From positions 1-45,283 of the forward strand of contig JAERTF010000049.1 of NCBI GenBank assembly GCA_016845105.1: 45,283 nt of DNA, written 5' to 3'. A program made the translations under genes and the position numbers. Numbering within the stretch: the first letter of the stretch is position 1; every line of letters starts with the position of its first letter. This document shows, piece after piece, positions 18,626-26,792 of the stretch. This DNA comes from Bacteroidota bacterium (GTDB lineage: Bacteria; Bacteroidota; Bacteroidia; Bacteroidales; F082). The notes under the pieces are model-generated. The model worked only from the letters and a program-made list of their open reading frames with translations, had not been told where the DNA came from and did no database searches.

Positions 18626-20801
18626 ATTTAACCTTAAGTATTACCGGCACCCCACTCAAGCTTATTTTGAGTTTGTTGATCGACCTAACATAGGATGGTG
18701 TTTTAATTTCTTCACCAACTGATGATATTGGTGTTGCGCCTTCAATAACATATTCACATGGGAATTCAATCCACTCATTAACATCATGATTATTAGATGT
18801 TGGTCGCCAGGCAATTATTCTTTTTACTTTGTTATTTTTATCTGCGAAAGCATATATATAAGCGCTTTCATTTTCCATAATTATACTATGAAAATAAAAG
18901 TCACCCAACTGTTCGAACAATATTTCAAATGCATTAAACGACTTTTTCTTTTTAAAACCCTTGTCATATGAAGAAGTTAATCCCGATCTATTATGCATAA
19001 TTGACGTATGATTTACATTGGCATAGAAGTACCAATAGAATTGCTCGACACCTAACCTGTACAATATTAAAGCCATCCGGGGTCCATATATTGCTTGCTC
19101 AAATTCGCTAACACAAACGCTATGTGTGCAATCATCGCCACCCCCATTACTATCGTAGCCAAATTCTGTTACATAAATAGGTATATCCCCAAGATTGCTT
19201 TTTGAGAATGCCCTTAAATTATTTACAGACCATACTTCCGAACGAGGGTCTTCAGGGTTAATGGCAATCCTACTGCCATTATAATCAAAGGTATAGGAGT
19301 ATATATGACTATTGAGTCCAGATATATATTTTGAATTCTCTTTAGTAATATATTTTGAGATATAGTTATCCAGAACTGAACTTCTAACATATGCCTGTGT
19401 TGCACAGGGAAGTATTTGTAACTTTCCGGAGCCATCATGGGCGCCTTTGCTCATTCCCAATAGAATCTTCCTATACACAGGTTTCGAATACTCCCAAGGT
19501 TCGTTTCCAATTTCCATCATCGATACCAATAAACTATTTTTCGCAAAGTGTTTAGAAAAATCAGCACCATAATTATAGGCTTCCTTCGAAACATCACCCC
19601 ATAGATTGTCGGGAAATTGCTTGTTGTTAAACATAATACAAGCATCTATACTAAACCCATTACTTTTCCATAAACCATATTCGTTATCCCAATCCATCCA
19701 TGGTGTGGCAGCAGTACCTTTTCCTAGTGACATATTTTCATACTGTGGCTTATCTGTTGGTTTCTTTATATCCCAGGATATGGCATGGTAGTTTCTAGCC
19801 AATGAGGCAACATTTTTGAACATGGCTGATCCCATATCCGATTTCAATTGACTAGATGAAACACTATAACCCCATCCCCATATTGCATTGATGCCTATGG
19901 ATTCTGCATAAGAATTAGTTGATTGTTCAGCAGCTGGCGGAGCCCCAAAAGGACCATATTTGTCATACACTTCAAATTCATGAAGTTTGGCTTTCTGATA
20001 TATTCTTGATTTTAAGGCAAAAACTATCTTTAAATACTGAGCTTTCACTTCCGGACTAACAACAGAATGAATTAATTCTGTTGCAATAGGATTTAGTTTT
20101 GCAACTTCTTTCCAGTCATCACCATTTTTCGAAGCAAATACTAAAATTGATAATACACCATCACCATTATAATGCCGACTCCCAATCCAACCAACATTTA
20201 TTACCTTTCTAAAATCAATTATAACCTCCTCTTTAGGTTGCTGGTATAGACCTGCGATTTCAAATATTTCGAATGAGTTACTACTAACAAGACTTATGGA
20301 AGCCAATTCTTCGTTTGCTTCAAAATTGAAATTATTTAACTTATAATTCTCATCAGTCAGATAGGTAAATAAATATTGCTTTATCGAAGTAGTAATTGTT
20401 ATCCATACGGTATCGATGGTATTTATTTTAATGGATAGCATTGAAATTGACTCAGGAGCCTTGAAATTTATTTTAAACGTCCCAGCGTCAATTTTAGCTT
20501 TTGAAGAAGTTATCCCGTCGAAGGCATTACCTACAAAATTATTATTCCCATCAAGGTCATATCTGGCCTTATCTAAAAATATATTAAGATCTTCCCTTTG
20601 AATATATTTTTCGGGTAATGGTGATGCAGATTCCCAATAGGTATTTGGATTATTATCGGTGATTAATTCAACATTATCGCCTGAAGTAACAACTACTTTC
20701 GACTTTGAAACCATAGATGGAATTATACCTGCATTGCTATTCCATTGAGTAAAAGACTGATGAAATTGAAAAAGCAGGGTGATAACTATTAGTATTCTCA
20801 T
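18612..20801 (-). CDS. Secreted GH-A clan glycoside hydrolase-like protein with discoidin-like domains
   Basis: A 729-residue protein with a signal peptide (MRILIVITLLFQFHQSFTQ). Residues about 25-320 contain discoidin (F5/8 type C)-like beta-sandwich sequence: SKVVVTSGDNVELITDNNP and TYWES near the start, then ILVFASKNGDDWKEVAKL and AQYLKIVF. A TIM-barrel catalytic region follows, with a putative acid/base in EIGNEPWEY (E434) and a nucleophile in YVTEFGYDS (E546). The NEP and TEFG pair 112 residues apart is the GH-A clan pattern (GH5, GH39 and similar). There is no T9SS tail. I start it at the ATG at 20801-20799 because the longer frame to 20870 runs through the tRNA terminator. The stop codon and last residues lie within the repeat element at 18521-18625. 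The CAZy family is unassigned. Confidence 0.75.
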   Translation of the reverse strand: MRILIVITLLFQFHQSFTQWNSNAGIIPSMVSKSKVVVTSGDNVELITDNNPNTYWESASPLPEKYIQREDLNIFLDKARYDLDGNNNFVGNAFDGITSSKAKIDAGTFKINFKAPESISMLSIKINTIDTVWITITTSIKQYLFTYLTDENYKLNNFNFEANEELASISLVSSNSFEIFEIAGLYQQPKEEVIIDFRKVINVGWIGSRHYNGDGVLSILVFASKNGDDWKEVAKLNPIATELIHSVVSPEVKAQYLKIVFALKSRIYQKAKLHEFEVYDKYGPFGAPPAAEQSTNSYAESIGINAIWGWGYSVSSSQLKSDMGSAMFKNVASLARNYHAISWDIKKPTDKPQYENMSLGKGTAATPWMDWDNEYGLWKSNGFSIDACIMFNNKQFPDNLWGDVSKEAYNYGADFSKHFAKNSLLVSMMEIGNEPWEYSKPVYRKILLGMSKGAHDGSGKLQILPCATQAYVRSSVLDNYISKYITKENSKYISGLNSHIYSYTFDYNGSRIAINPEDPRSEVWSVNNLRAFSKSNLGDIPIYVTEFGYDSNGGGDDCTHSVCVSEFEQAIYGPRMALILYRLGVEQFYWYFYANVNHTSIMHNRSGLTSSYDKGFKKKKSFNAFEILFEQLGDFYFHSIIMENESAYIYAFADKNNKVKRIIAWRPTSNNHDVNEWIEFPCEYVIEGATPISSVGEEIKTPSYVRSINKLKISLSGVPVILKVKSVRL

Positions 20802-20847
20802 TAACTTATGATTGTGCGGACTCAAATATATGAATTTCCTATAAATG

Positions 20848-20879
20848 AAAAAGCCTGTCTGTGAGAACACAAACAGGCT
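20848..20879 (-). terminator. Terminator of tRNA-Lys
   Basis: On the minus strand AGCCTGT (20879-20873) pairs with ACAGGCT (20858-20852) around a 14-base loop and is followed by TTTTCATTT. It begins ten bases past the tRNA 3' end. It also shows that protein-coding extension of the neighbouring glycosidase gene up to 20870 is unlikely. Confidence 0.82.
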
Positions 20880-20888
20880 ATCATCCTG

Positions 20889-20961
20889 TGATTCGTCCGA
20901 GGCTCGAACTCGGGACCCTCTGCTTAAAAGGCAGATGCTCTACCTGCTGAGCTAACGAATC
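20889..20961 (-). tRNA. tRNA-Lys (anticodon UUU)
   Basis: The minus-strand sequence folds as a complete 73-base tRNA. The acceptor stem is GATTCGT with ACGAATC and discriminator A. The D-arm contains AGCTCAGCAGGTAGAGCA. The anticodon stem TCTGC / GCAGA encloses the loop CTTTTAA, with TTT at positions 34-36. The T-arm is CCGAG-TTCGAGC-CTCGG. The 3' CCA is not encoded (the next bases are CAGG), so it must be added by the CCA-adding enzyme. It reads AAA and AAG lysine codons and is a standard substrate for t6A37 modification, linking it to tsaD and the Sua5-family gene in this window. It has its own promoter and terminator. Confidence 0.97.
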
Positions 20962-20976
20962 ATCGTTTTGGGGCTG

Positions 20977-21006
20977 CAAAAGTACTATTTTTTTTTATCC
21001 ACCAAA
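20977..21006 (-). promoter_or_regulatory. Promoter of tRNA-Lys
   Basis: On the minus strand TTTG (21006-21003) is separated by 18 bases from TACTTTTG (20984-20977), an exact match to the Bacteroidota TAnnTTTG -7 consensus. Transcription would start about seven bases on, close to 20970, giving a short 5' leader before the tRNA at 20961. Confidence 0.82.
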
Positions 21007-21032
21007 ACTTTTTCGACTTTTTTTGATTTTTT

Positions 21033-21647
21033 TTATTCCTCTAAAATTCCCTTACCCTGACGGATAATTATTGGCTCTCCAGTTGTACAATCTACTATGG
21101 TTGAAGCCTCATTATCACCATAACCTCCATCAATCACTATATCAACCAAATTCTCATACTTTTCGTTGATTAATTCTGGATCAGTTGTATACTCAACTAT
21201 CTCATCCTCATCCTTTATCGACGTTGTAATAATTGGTGTTCCCAGTTCTTGAATTATTGCATCAATTATGGTGTTATCAGGGATTCGTATTCCTATGGTC
21301 TTTTTTTTACTCTGGAATATTTTAGGAACACTACTATTAGCAACTAGTATAAAAGTGAACGGACCAGGCAAATTTTTACGCATTAACCTGAAAATATGGT
21401 TTTCAATAGGCTTAGTATAGTCAGCTACCATACTAAGATTATTAATAATCATCGAAAAATTCGCATTATCCTTTTTTATACCTTTTATTTGAGATATTCG
21501 ATTTACTGCCTTAATATGCCGAATTGAGCAACCCAAACCATAAATGGTATCTGTTGGAAAAATTACCAAGCCACCTTTGTCAAACGTATCAACTACTTTT
21601 TTGATATGTCTTGGAGCAGGGTTCTCAGGATATATTTTTAATAACAT
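21033..21647 (-). CDS. Sua5/YciO/YrdC-family protein (L-threonylcarbamoyladenylate synthase-like)
   Basis: A 204-residue YrdC-domain protein. Members make threonylcarbamoyl-AMP from threonine, bicarbonate and ATP, the donor used by TsaD for t6A. The family start GGLVIFPTDTIYGLGCSI is clear, followed by RISQIKGIKKDNANFSMI, LPGPFTFIL, TIGIRIPDN, PIITTSI and ASTIVDCT. The KGIKKDN...FSMI segment looks more like the YciO subgroup than TsaC/Sua5 proper, so the enzyme activity is likely but not certain. A -7-like TATTTTCG (complement of 21673-21680) lies upstream. It ends 71 bases before the tRNA-Lys gene, with the tRNA promoter in that gap. Confidence 0.88.
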   Translation of the reverse strand: MLLKIYPENPAPRHIKKVVDTFDKGGLVIFPTDTIYGLGCSIRHIKAVNRISQIKGIKKDNANFSMIINNLSMVADYTKPIENHIFRLMRKNLPGPFTFILVANSSVPKIFQSKKKTIGIRIPDNTIIDAIIQELGTPIITTSIKDEDEIVEYTTDPELINEKYENLVDIVIDGGYGDNEASTIVDCTTGEPIIIRQGKGILEE

Positions 21648-21834
21648 AGGATCAAATTTTTTCAGTAGAGTGCGAAAATAGGAAAAGTTTTAAGTCGTAA
21701 ATAAATATATAAATTATCATTTCTAGGTTCAACAAAATGAAATGTAACCCTTGTTATCGCTCCATCAAAGCTTTTATCTATTATAGAAAAGGATCAATAC
21801 CTTAACTATAATCAAATCTATTTCCATAAAAAAA

Positions 21835-21931
21835 GGGTAAGCTACTCACATCGCACCGCTACAACCACCTACCCTTGCTACCTTCCGGTCCTGGGGGAAT
21901 TCAGTGGGAGCTGGTCGTATGAGACTTACCC
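21835..21931 (-). ncRNA. ffs: Bacterial small signal recognition particle RNA (4.5S-like)
   Basis: On the minus strand the SRP domain IV core is present: CCAGGACCGGAAGGTAGCAA, with the symmetric and asymmetric internal loops around the GGAA-type tetraloop that bind Ffh. The 5' end GGGTAAG (21931-21925) pairs with the 3' end CTTACCC (21841-21835), closing a rod of about 97 nucleotides. GCGATGTGAGTAGCTTACCC on the 3' side is also typical. A run of T (complement of 21828-21834) terminates it. The RNA assembles with Ffh to target nascent inner-membrane and secreted proteins to the translocon. Ends are set from the closing stem and the promoter position, so they may be off by a few bases. Confidence 0.93.
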
Positions 21932-21935
21932 GCGG

Positions 21936-21967
21936 CAAAAATAAGTATTGTATCGACATAAATCAAA
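21936..21967 (-). promoter_or_regulatory. Promoter of the SRP RNA gene
   Basis: On the minus strand TTTG (21967-21964), a 20-base spacer and TATTTTTG (21943-21936) match the Bacteroidota -33/-7 pattern exactly. The predicted start, five to seven bases downstream, coincides with the first base of the closing stem of the RNA at about 21931. Confidence 0.82.
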
Positions 21968-22020
21968 AAATTAAAAAAAATATTTAGTTTTACATTAAAT
22001 TTATAAGCTATAAGCGTATT

Positions 22021-22554
22021 ATGTATAAGCCAATTTTATTAACAACCTTATTTGGTATTGCAATAGGATTATTTACAGGGATACTGGATTCATTTTTTCA
22101 TTTTATTGGTTTTGAGGAATATAAAATAATTAACATTCTTATTTTTGCATTATTCTTTATAGGTATTTATCGATCAATTGTTTACTTAAGAGATCAACTA
22201 CTTAACGGCTTTCTTTCGTATTGGGGTGGGTTAAAAAGTATTATTTATCTTGGTGCGATCGCGTCTTTTACCATCGCTAGTATTAGATATGTTTATTTAA
22301 AGTATGTTATAAAACTTAACATAGAACCAATTCTTGAAAAAACAGAAAAAACGATGTTGGATCATTATAGTTTTTATAGAGAAGAACTTATTGATAACCG
22401 ACTCTCCTTTATTGAGTTCTCATACGACCCAATTATATCATCATCCTTATACTTCTTTTACTATATCTCTTTTGTTGTTATATTTGCAATAATTGCATCG
22501 TTTTACATTAGACGAATAGACAGAAATATTTCTCTGGCAGAAAATAATTCTTAA
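22021..22554 (+). CDS. DUF4199 membrane protein
   Basis: A 177-residue protein with four predicted membrane helices (about 3-24, 33-52, 72-92, 143-164) and a hydrophilic extracytoplasmic segment between the third and fourth. The layout and the phrases RDQLLNGFLSYWGGLKS and FYIRRIDRN match DUF4199, a Bacteroidota family of unknown function. A second family member follows 79 bases downstream, and a GT2 glycosyltransferase after that, an arrangement I recall as recurring in this phylum. The start ATG at 22021 puts the first helix at the N-terminus. The function is not known. Confidence 0.8.
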   Translation: MYKPILLTTLFGIAIGLFTGILDSFFHFIGFEEYKIINILIFALFFIGIYRSIVYLRDQLLNGFLSYWGGLKSIIYLGAIASFTIASIRYVYLKYVIKLNIEPILEKTEKTMLDHYSFYREELIDNRLSFIEFSYDPIISSSLYFFYYISFVVIFAIIASFYIRRIDRNISLAENNS

Positions 22555-22633
22555 TCAACAAAAATCACTATAAATAAGAATAAATATTTTCAATAAAGCA
22601 TAATACTTAATTATAAATCTAAAACTTATTACC

Positions 22634-23161
22634 ATGGAAGAAAAAAAATCAGCATTTGGCCCTTCAATTGTGTCGGGTATTTACTTAGGCTTAGGCTTAA
22701 TAGTTTTTAGTTTAATAACATTCTTACTAGATGTTGATATGGAATCTCCCATAAAATACATCTCATATGTAATATTGGCAATTGGGTTATTCTGGGCAAC
22801 CATATCATTCAGGGATAAACACAGAGGTGGATTTATTAACTATGGCGGCGCATTTGGTGCCGGATTCTTTACCGGATTATTTGCTTCACTATTGTTGGGA
22901 ATTTTCACATACATCTATGTGCAATATATTGATACTGGCTTCATACAAGAGATACTACTGAATGCAGAAGAACAAATACTTGAGCAAAACCCAAATATGT
23001 CCGACGAACAAATTGATCAGGCATTATCAATAACAGAATCTATGACTTCTCCAATTATGATGGGCATTTGGGGATTTGTTGGTAACCTTGTTGCTTCAAT
23101 TTTACTTTCATTAATTATTGCTATCTTTGCCAAGCGAGAAAATAAGGAAATTGCTTTGTAA
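22634..23161 (+). CDS. DUF4199 membrane protein, second copy
   Basis: A 175-residue protein with the same plan as the gene before it: two N-terminal helices, the diagnostic FRDKHRGGFINYGGAFGAGF stretch entering the third helix, a loop rich in acidic residues (about 115-140, EQILEQNPNMSDEQIDQ), and a C-terminal helix ending in FAKRENKE. This is the more typical DUF4199 member of the pair. It ends 12 bases before the GT2 gene, so the two are very probably cotranscribed. That suggests a link to lipid-linked sugar transfer, but the role is unknown. Confidence 0.85.
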   Translation: MEEKKSAFGPSIVSGIYLGLGLIVFSLITFLLDVDMESPIKYISYVILAIGLFWATISFRDKHRGGFINYGGAFGAGFFTGLFASLLLGIFTYIYVQYIDTGFIQEILLNAEEQILEQNPNMSDEQIDQALSITESMTSPIMMGIWGFVGNLVASILLSLIIAIFAKRENKEIAL

Positions 23162-23173
23162 AAATAGTGTGAA

Positions 23174-24118
23174 ATGGACATATCGGTAGTTATACCTTTT
23201 TATAACGAAGAAGAGTCGCTTACTGAGTTAAATGATTGGATTTTAGAGGTTATGAAATCCAATCATTTTTCGTTTGAGCTAATTTATATTGATGACGGAT
23301 CAAGTGATAAATCATGGTCGATTGTAAAGAACCTTGCTGAATCAAATGCAAATATATTAGGTTTAAGTTTCCGCAGAAATTATGGTAAATCCGCTGCCCT
23401 TAACGAAGGGTTCAAAATTGCATCAGGAGATATTGTTATTACAATGGATTCTGACCTTCAAGATAGCCCAGAGGAGATTCCCGGTTTATATAATATGATT
23501 ACTGAAAACGATCTTGATATTGTTTCAGGTTGGAAGAAAAAAAGATACGACTCAACATTAGCCAAAAACATTCCCTCAAAAATGTTTAACTGGACTTCGC
23601 GAAAATTATTCAAGTCGAAACTTCACGACATGAACTGTGGGCTAAAAGCCTATAAGCGGGATGTAGTTAAAAACATCGAAGTCTATGGTGAGATGCATAG
23701 ATATATTCCAATAATTGCAAGAGCATCCGGGTTTTCCAAAATTGATGAAAAAGTTGTTGTACATCAAAAAAGAAAATATGGTGTTACAAAATTTGGGCTT
23801 GACAGGTTTATAAAAGGATATCTTGATCTAATCTCAATAAACTTTGTTTCAAGGTTTTCACAAAGACCAATGCATTTCTTTGGTTCATGGGGAAGCCTGC
23901 TTTTTTTTGCAGGATTTGTTATTGCAACCTATCTAGCATATGCAAAGTTCTTTATGGATGGTTATAGAATGACAGAAAGGCCATTGTTTTATTTTGGGCT
24001 GCTATCAATGATTTTAGGTGTTCAACTTTTTCTAACTGGCTTTTTAGCTGAAATGATTTCAAGAATTTCAAGAGAAAAATCCAAATATCAAATTAAAGAC
24101 AGATTAAACATTGAATAA
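23174..24118 (+). CDS. GT2 glycosyltransferase, polyprenyl-phosphate sugar synthase-like
   Basis: A 314-residue glycosyltransferase of the GT-A fold. The N-terminus has VVIPFYNEEESL, IDDGSSDKSW, FRRNYGKSAALNEGF and the metal-binding TMDSDLQDSPEEIP. The middle has MNCGLKAYKR, HRYIPIIA and VHQKRKYGVTKFG. Two C-terminal membrane helices lie at about 237-260 and 273-295. This is the architecture of ArnC/GtrB/DPM1-like enzymes that move a sugar from a nucleotide donor to undecaprenyl phosphate at the inner membrane. The sugar is unknown. It follows the DUF4199 gene by 12 bases. A 141-base gap without visible signals separates it from the epimerase gene. Confidence 0.9.
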   Translation: MDISVVIPFYNEEESLTELNDWILEVMKSNHFSFELIYIDDGSSDKSWSIVKNLAESNANILGLSFRRNYGKSAALNEGFKIASGDIVITMDSDLQDSPEEIPGLYNMITENDLDIVSGWKKKRYDSTLAKNIPSKMFNWTSRKLFKSKLHDMNCGLKAYKRDVVKNIEVYGEMHRYIPIIARASGFSKIDEKVVVHQKRKYGVTKFGLDRFIKGYLDLISINFVSRFSQRPMHFFGSWGSLLFFAGFVIATYLAYAKFFMDGYRMTERPLFYFGLLSMILGVQLFLTGFLAEMISRISREKSKYQIKDRLNIE

Positions 24119-24259
24119 TAAACATAACAGATATAATTTATCATTTTGACTTTTAGTCATTTTTACCATTATATAACTTAAGCATTATTAATAAACAGAG
24201 GCAACGTAAAACAAGATTAGTTGTCATATTATAATTAGAAACAATAAATTAGATAATAG

Positions 24260-25303
24260 ATGAAAATACATTTGGTTTCAGGAGGTTGTGGATTTGTAGG
24301 ACGTAATGTTGTAAAAAGATTGTTAAAAACTACTACCGATAGTATATTTATGGTTGATGACCTAAGCATTGGTAGGCATCCAAAGCAATGGTTACCCGGC
24401 GATTTCACTTCAGAGATGAAGGAAGATTTAGAAATAATTGGTACTGAGAAAAGGTTATTTTTCTGGAAAGGTGATTTTAGAGATTTACTTTTTTATATGC
24501 GTCAAAAGCCACAGTATATTCAGGAAACATATGGATTAAAATTTGACAAGTTTAGTGATGTATTCCATTTTGCTGCCATTGTTGGTGGTAGGTTAAAAAT
24601 TGATGGCGACCCTCTAATGGTTGCTTTGGATCTAAGCATTGATTCAGAATTTTTCTATTGGATTACCCGTCATAAACCTGAAAGAGTACTATACCCAAGT
24701 TCTAGTGCGGCATATCCTACTAGTCTTCAAACCACAGATGGAGCAATTGCACTTAGCGAAGGTGATATTGATTTCAAGAAAAACCTTGGAACACCAGATA
24801 TGACATATGGCTGGACAAAATTAACAGGTGAATTTCTTGCTCAAATAGCAGCTAAACACTATGGTATATCTATAGTATGTATTCGACCGTTCTCAGGATA
24901 TGGAGAAGATCAGGAAACAGATTATCCGGTACCTGCAATAGCCCTAAGAGCTGCAAATAAAGAAAACCCATTTGAAGTCTGGGGTTCTGGTAAACAAGGT
25001 CGAGATTTTGTACATATTGATGATATTATTGACTTTATTCAAATATTAATGGATAATGTAAGTGATGGATCAGCCTACAACATTGGTTCAGGTAAACTAA
25101 CATCATTCCTTGATTTAATTGATGTATTTACTTCATTTGCCGGGTATAAACCAACCATCAAACCTTTACTCGACAAGCCTGTTGGTGTTCATTCAAGATA
25201 TTGCAATATGGACTTGGTTGAGGAAAAATTTGGCTGGAAAGCAAAGATATCTCTTGAGGAAGGTATGAGAAGAGTATATGAAGCTGCAAAACTAAAGGGT
25301 TAA
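24260..25303 (+). CDS. NAD-dependent epimerase/dehydratase (extended SDR)
   Basis: A 347-residue extended short-chain dehydrogenase/reductase acting on a nucleotide sugar. The Rossmann motif is GGCGFVG (residues 8-14), followed by VDDLSIG, HFAAIVGG, the PSSSAAYP serine site, and YGWTK with catalytic Y183 and K187. Later segments RPFSGYGEDQETDYPVPA, WGSGKQGRDFVHIDDI and YNIGSGK are typical of GDP-mannose epimerase and dTDP-glucose dehydratase relatives. The VGGRLKIDGDPLMVALDL stretch recalls GDP-fucose synthase and GDP-mannose 3,5-epimerase, but the substrate cannot be fixed. The glycosyltransferase that follows starts 6 or 66 bases on, so the two probably work in one glycan pathway. Confidence 0.87.
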   Translation: MKIHLVSGGCGFVGRNVVKRLLKTTTDSIFMVDDLSIGRHPKQWLPGDFTSEMKEDLEIIGTEKRLFFWKGDFRDLLFYMRQKPQYIQETYGLKFDKFSDVFHFAAIVGGRLKIDGDPLMVALDLSIDSEFFYWITRHKPERVLYPSSSAAYPTSLQTTDGAIALSEGDIDFKKNLGTPDMTYGWTKLTGEFLAQIAAKHYGISIVCIRPFSGYGEDQETDYPVPAIALRAANKENPFEVWGSGKQGRDFVHIDDIIDFIQILMDNVSDGSAYNIGSGKLTSFLDLIDVFTSFAGYKPTIKPLLDKPVGVHSRYCNMDLVEEKFGWKAKISLEEGMRRVYEAAKLKG

Positions 25304-25369
25304 TAATGCATGGAGCTGACAATTAATGTCGGCATTGACTTCTTATTTTCAATATTAAATTACAGATTA

Positions 25370-26641
25370 ATGAATAAAAGAACCATCGTTTGCTTTGGCC
25401 CAGGGCCAATGTTTAAAGGAGGGATTGCCAATTACAATACTTCATTGGCAAAAGCATTTGATAAAATTGAGAATACTGAAGTACACATAGTATCATGGAC
25501 TCAACAATATCCTGCTATTATTCCAAGGGATTTTATAGATAGAAAAAGTAAAGTTGATCAGCTTGACGGAACAAATATTAAAGTTCATTATATAACTAAT
25601 TATAATAATCCTTCCAGCTGGAATGCTACTATTAACCTTATTAAAGAAATAGCTCCCCAAAAAGTGATATTCCAATGGGCAATTGCAGTGCAAGGAATTC
25701 CTCTGGGTTATATTTCCAAAAAACTTAAGAAATCGAAAGATATTGAAGTATTCTTTGATCTTCATTTTGTTATTCAAAAGGAAGGTAGTGCTCTGGATAA
25801 CAGACTAACTAAGATTGGAATAAAAAATGCCGATTCATATATAGTTCATGCCTTTAAGACTGCCCAAGAGCTAAAGCATCTATTTCCCAGGAAAAAATTT
25901 GAGGTTATTGAACGTGATAATAAAACTACTGGTATCGGAACTAAAGTACTGAAACTATATCATCCTGTTTATGATATGTTTACACCCAACCCTGAATTTA
26001 ATAAGGACGAGGTAAAAAAAGAATTGGGACTAAAAGAAAATGTATTCCTCTTTTTTGGCTTTATCAGAAAATATAAAGGATTACATAATGTATTGGAAGC
26101 ATTTGCAGAACTTGCAAAACAGCGTAATGACGTATCGCTTATTGTTTGTGGTGAATCATTTTGGAATACTCTAGATACATCTAAGCTTTCAACAAAGATT
26201 AAAAATGCCACATTTGGAGTTGCAAAAAAACTCTTTCTTAAGAATCAGGACAATGAGCAAGACTACAACCCTTTGGCATTAATAGATGATCTAAAGATTA
26301 AGGATATAGTTCATTTAGTTAATGAGTTTGTCCCCAACGAAGAAGTTCCTAAATATTTTCAGGTTAGTGATAATATTATGCTGTATTATCTAACTGCAAC
26401 ACCTTCTGGGGTTGAATCAATAGGATATAACTTCAATATGCCAATGCTGGCAACTAATGTTGGCCATTTTCCTGAAACGGTTGTTGATGGTTATAATGGA
26501 TACATGGCTGAAGATGGTGATATTCAATCAATGACAGAAGCTATGAATAAAGCCATTGAAAACCCTATTGACAGATCAAATGTAGCTGCCACTTCCAAGG
26601 ATATGAGTTGGAATAACTATGCCAATGAAATTCTTAGATAG
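25370..26641 (+). CDS. GT4-type glycosyltransferase
   Basis: A 423-residue GT-B-fold glycosyltransferase. The N-terminus MNKRTIVCFGPGPMFKGGIA carries the glycine-rich donor-side loop usual in family 4. The C-terminal half has FLFFGFIRKYKGLHNVLEAF, SLIVCGESFW, NEFVPNEEVPKYFQ and ATPSGVESIGYNFNMPMLAT, the acidic EX7E-like region, then TNVGHFPETVVDGYNG. I prefer the ATG at 25370 because the conserved family start follows at once. An in-frame ATG at 25310 would add 20 residues. It most likely adds a sugar to a surface glycan together with the adjacent GT2 and SDR enzymes. Donor and acceptor are unknown. Confidence 0.87.
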   Translation: MNKRTIVCFGPGPMFKGGIANYNTSLAKAFDKIENTEVHIVSWTQQYPAIIPRDFIDRKSKVDQLDGTNIKVHYITNYNNPSSWNATINLIKEIAPQKVIFQWAIAVQGIPLGYISKKLKKSKDIEVFFDLHFVIQKEGSALDNRLTKIGIKNADSYIVHAFKTAQELKHLFPRKKFEVIERDNKTTGIGTKVLKLYHPVYDMFTPNPEFNKDEVKKELGLKENVFLFFGFIRKYKGLHNVLEAFAELAKQRNDVSLIVCGESFWNTLDTSKLSTKIKNATFGVAKKLFLKNQDNEQDYNPLALIDDLKIKDIVHLVNEFVPNEEVPKYFQVSDNIMLYYLTATPSGVESIGYNFNMPMLATNVGHFPETVVDGYNGYMAEDGDIQSMTEAMNKAIENPIDRSNVAATSKDMSWNNYANEILR

Positions 26642-26765
26642 CTGATATTACTTTTGGATTTAACAGTAATTCATTTCATATATATAGTATTTATGAAATC
26701 ATTTTTGATTTTGTGGTTTTGGCCTCTTTAACTACCAAATTAACAATTTAAACACTTTTTCTTCT

Positions 26766-26773
26766 TAGATTTG
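26766..26773 (+). promoter_or_regulatory. Candidate -7 element for the CLC gene
   Basis: TAGATTTG matches TAnnTTTG exactly and lies 19 bases before the ATG at 26793. No TTTG is present at the -33 distance. Confidence 0.45.
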
Positions 26774-26792
26774 TGGAATTCAATATTAATAA

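Noticed and set aside
20802..20870. N-terminal extension of the glycosidase-like protein to an ATG at 20870
   Set aside because: The extension overlaps the tRNA-Lys terminator and delays a good signal peptide that begins at the ATG at 20801.
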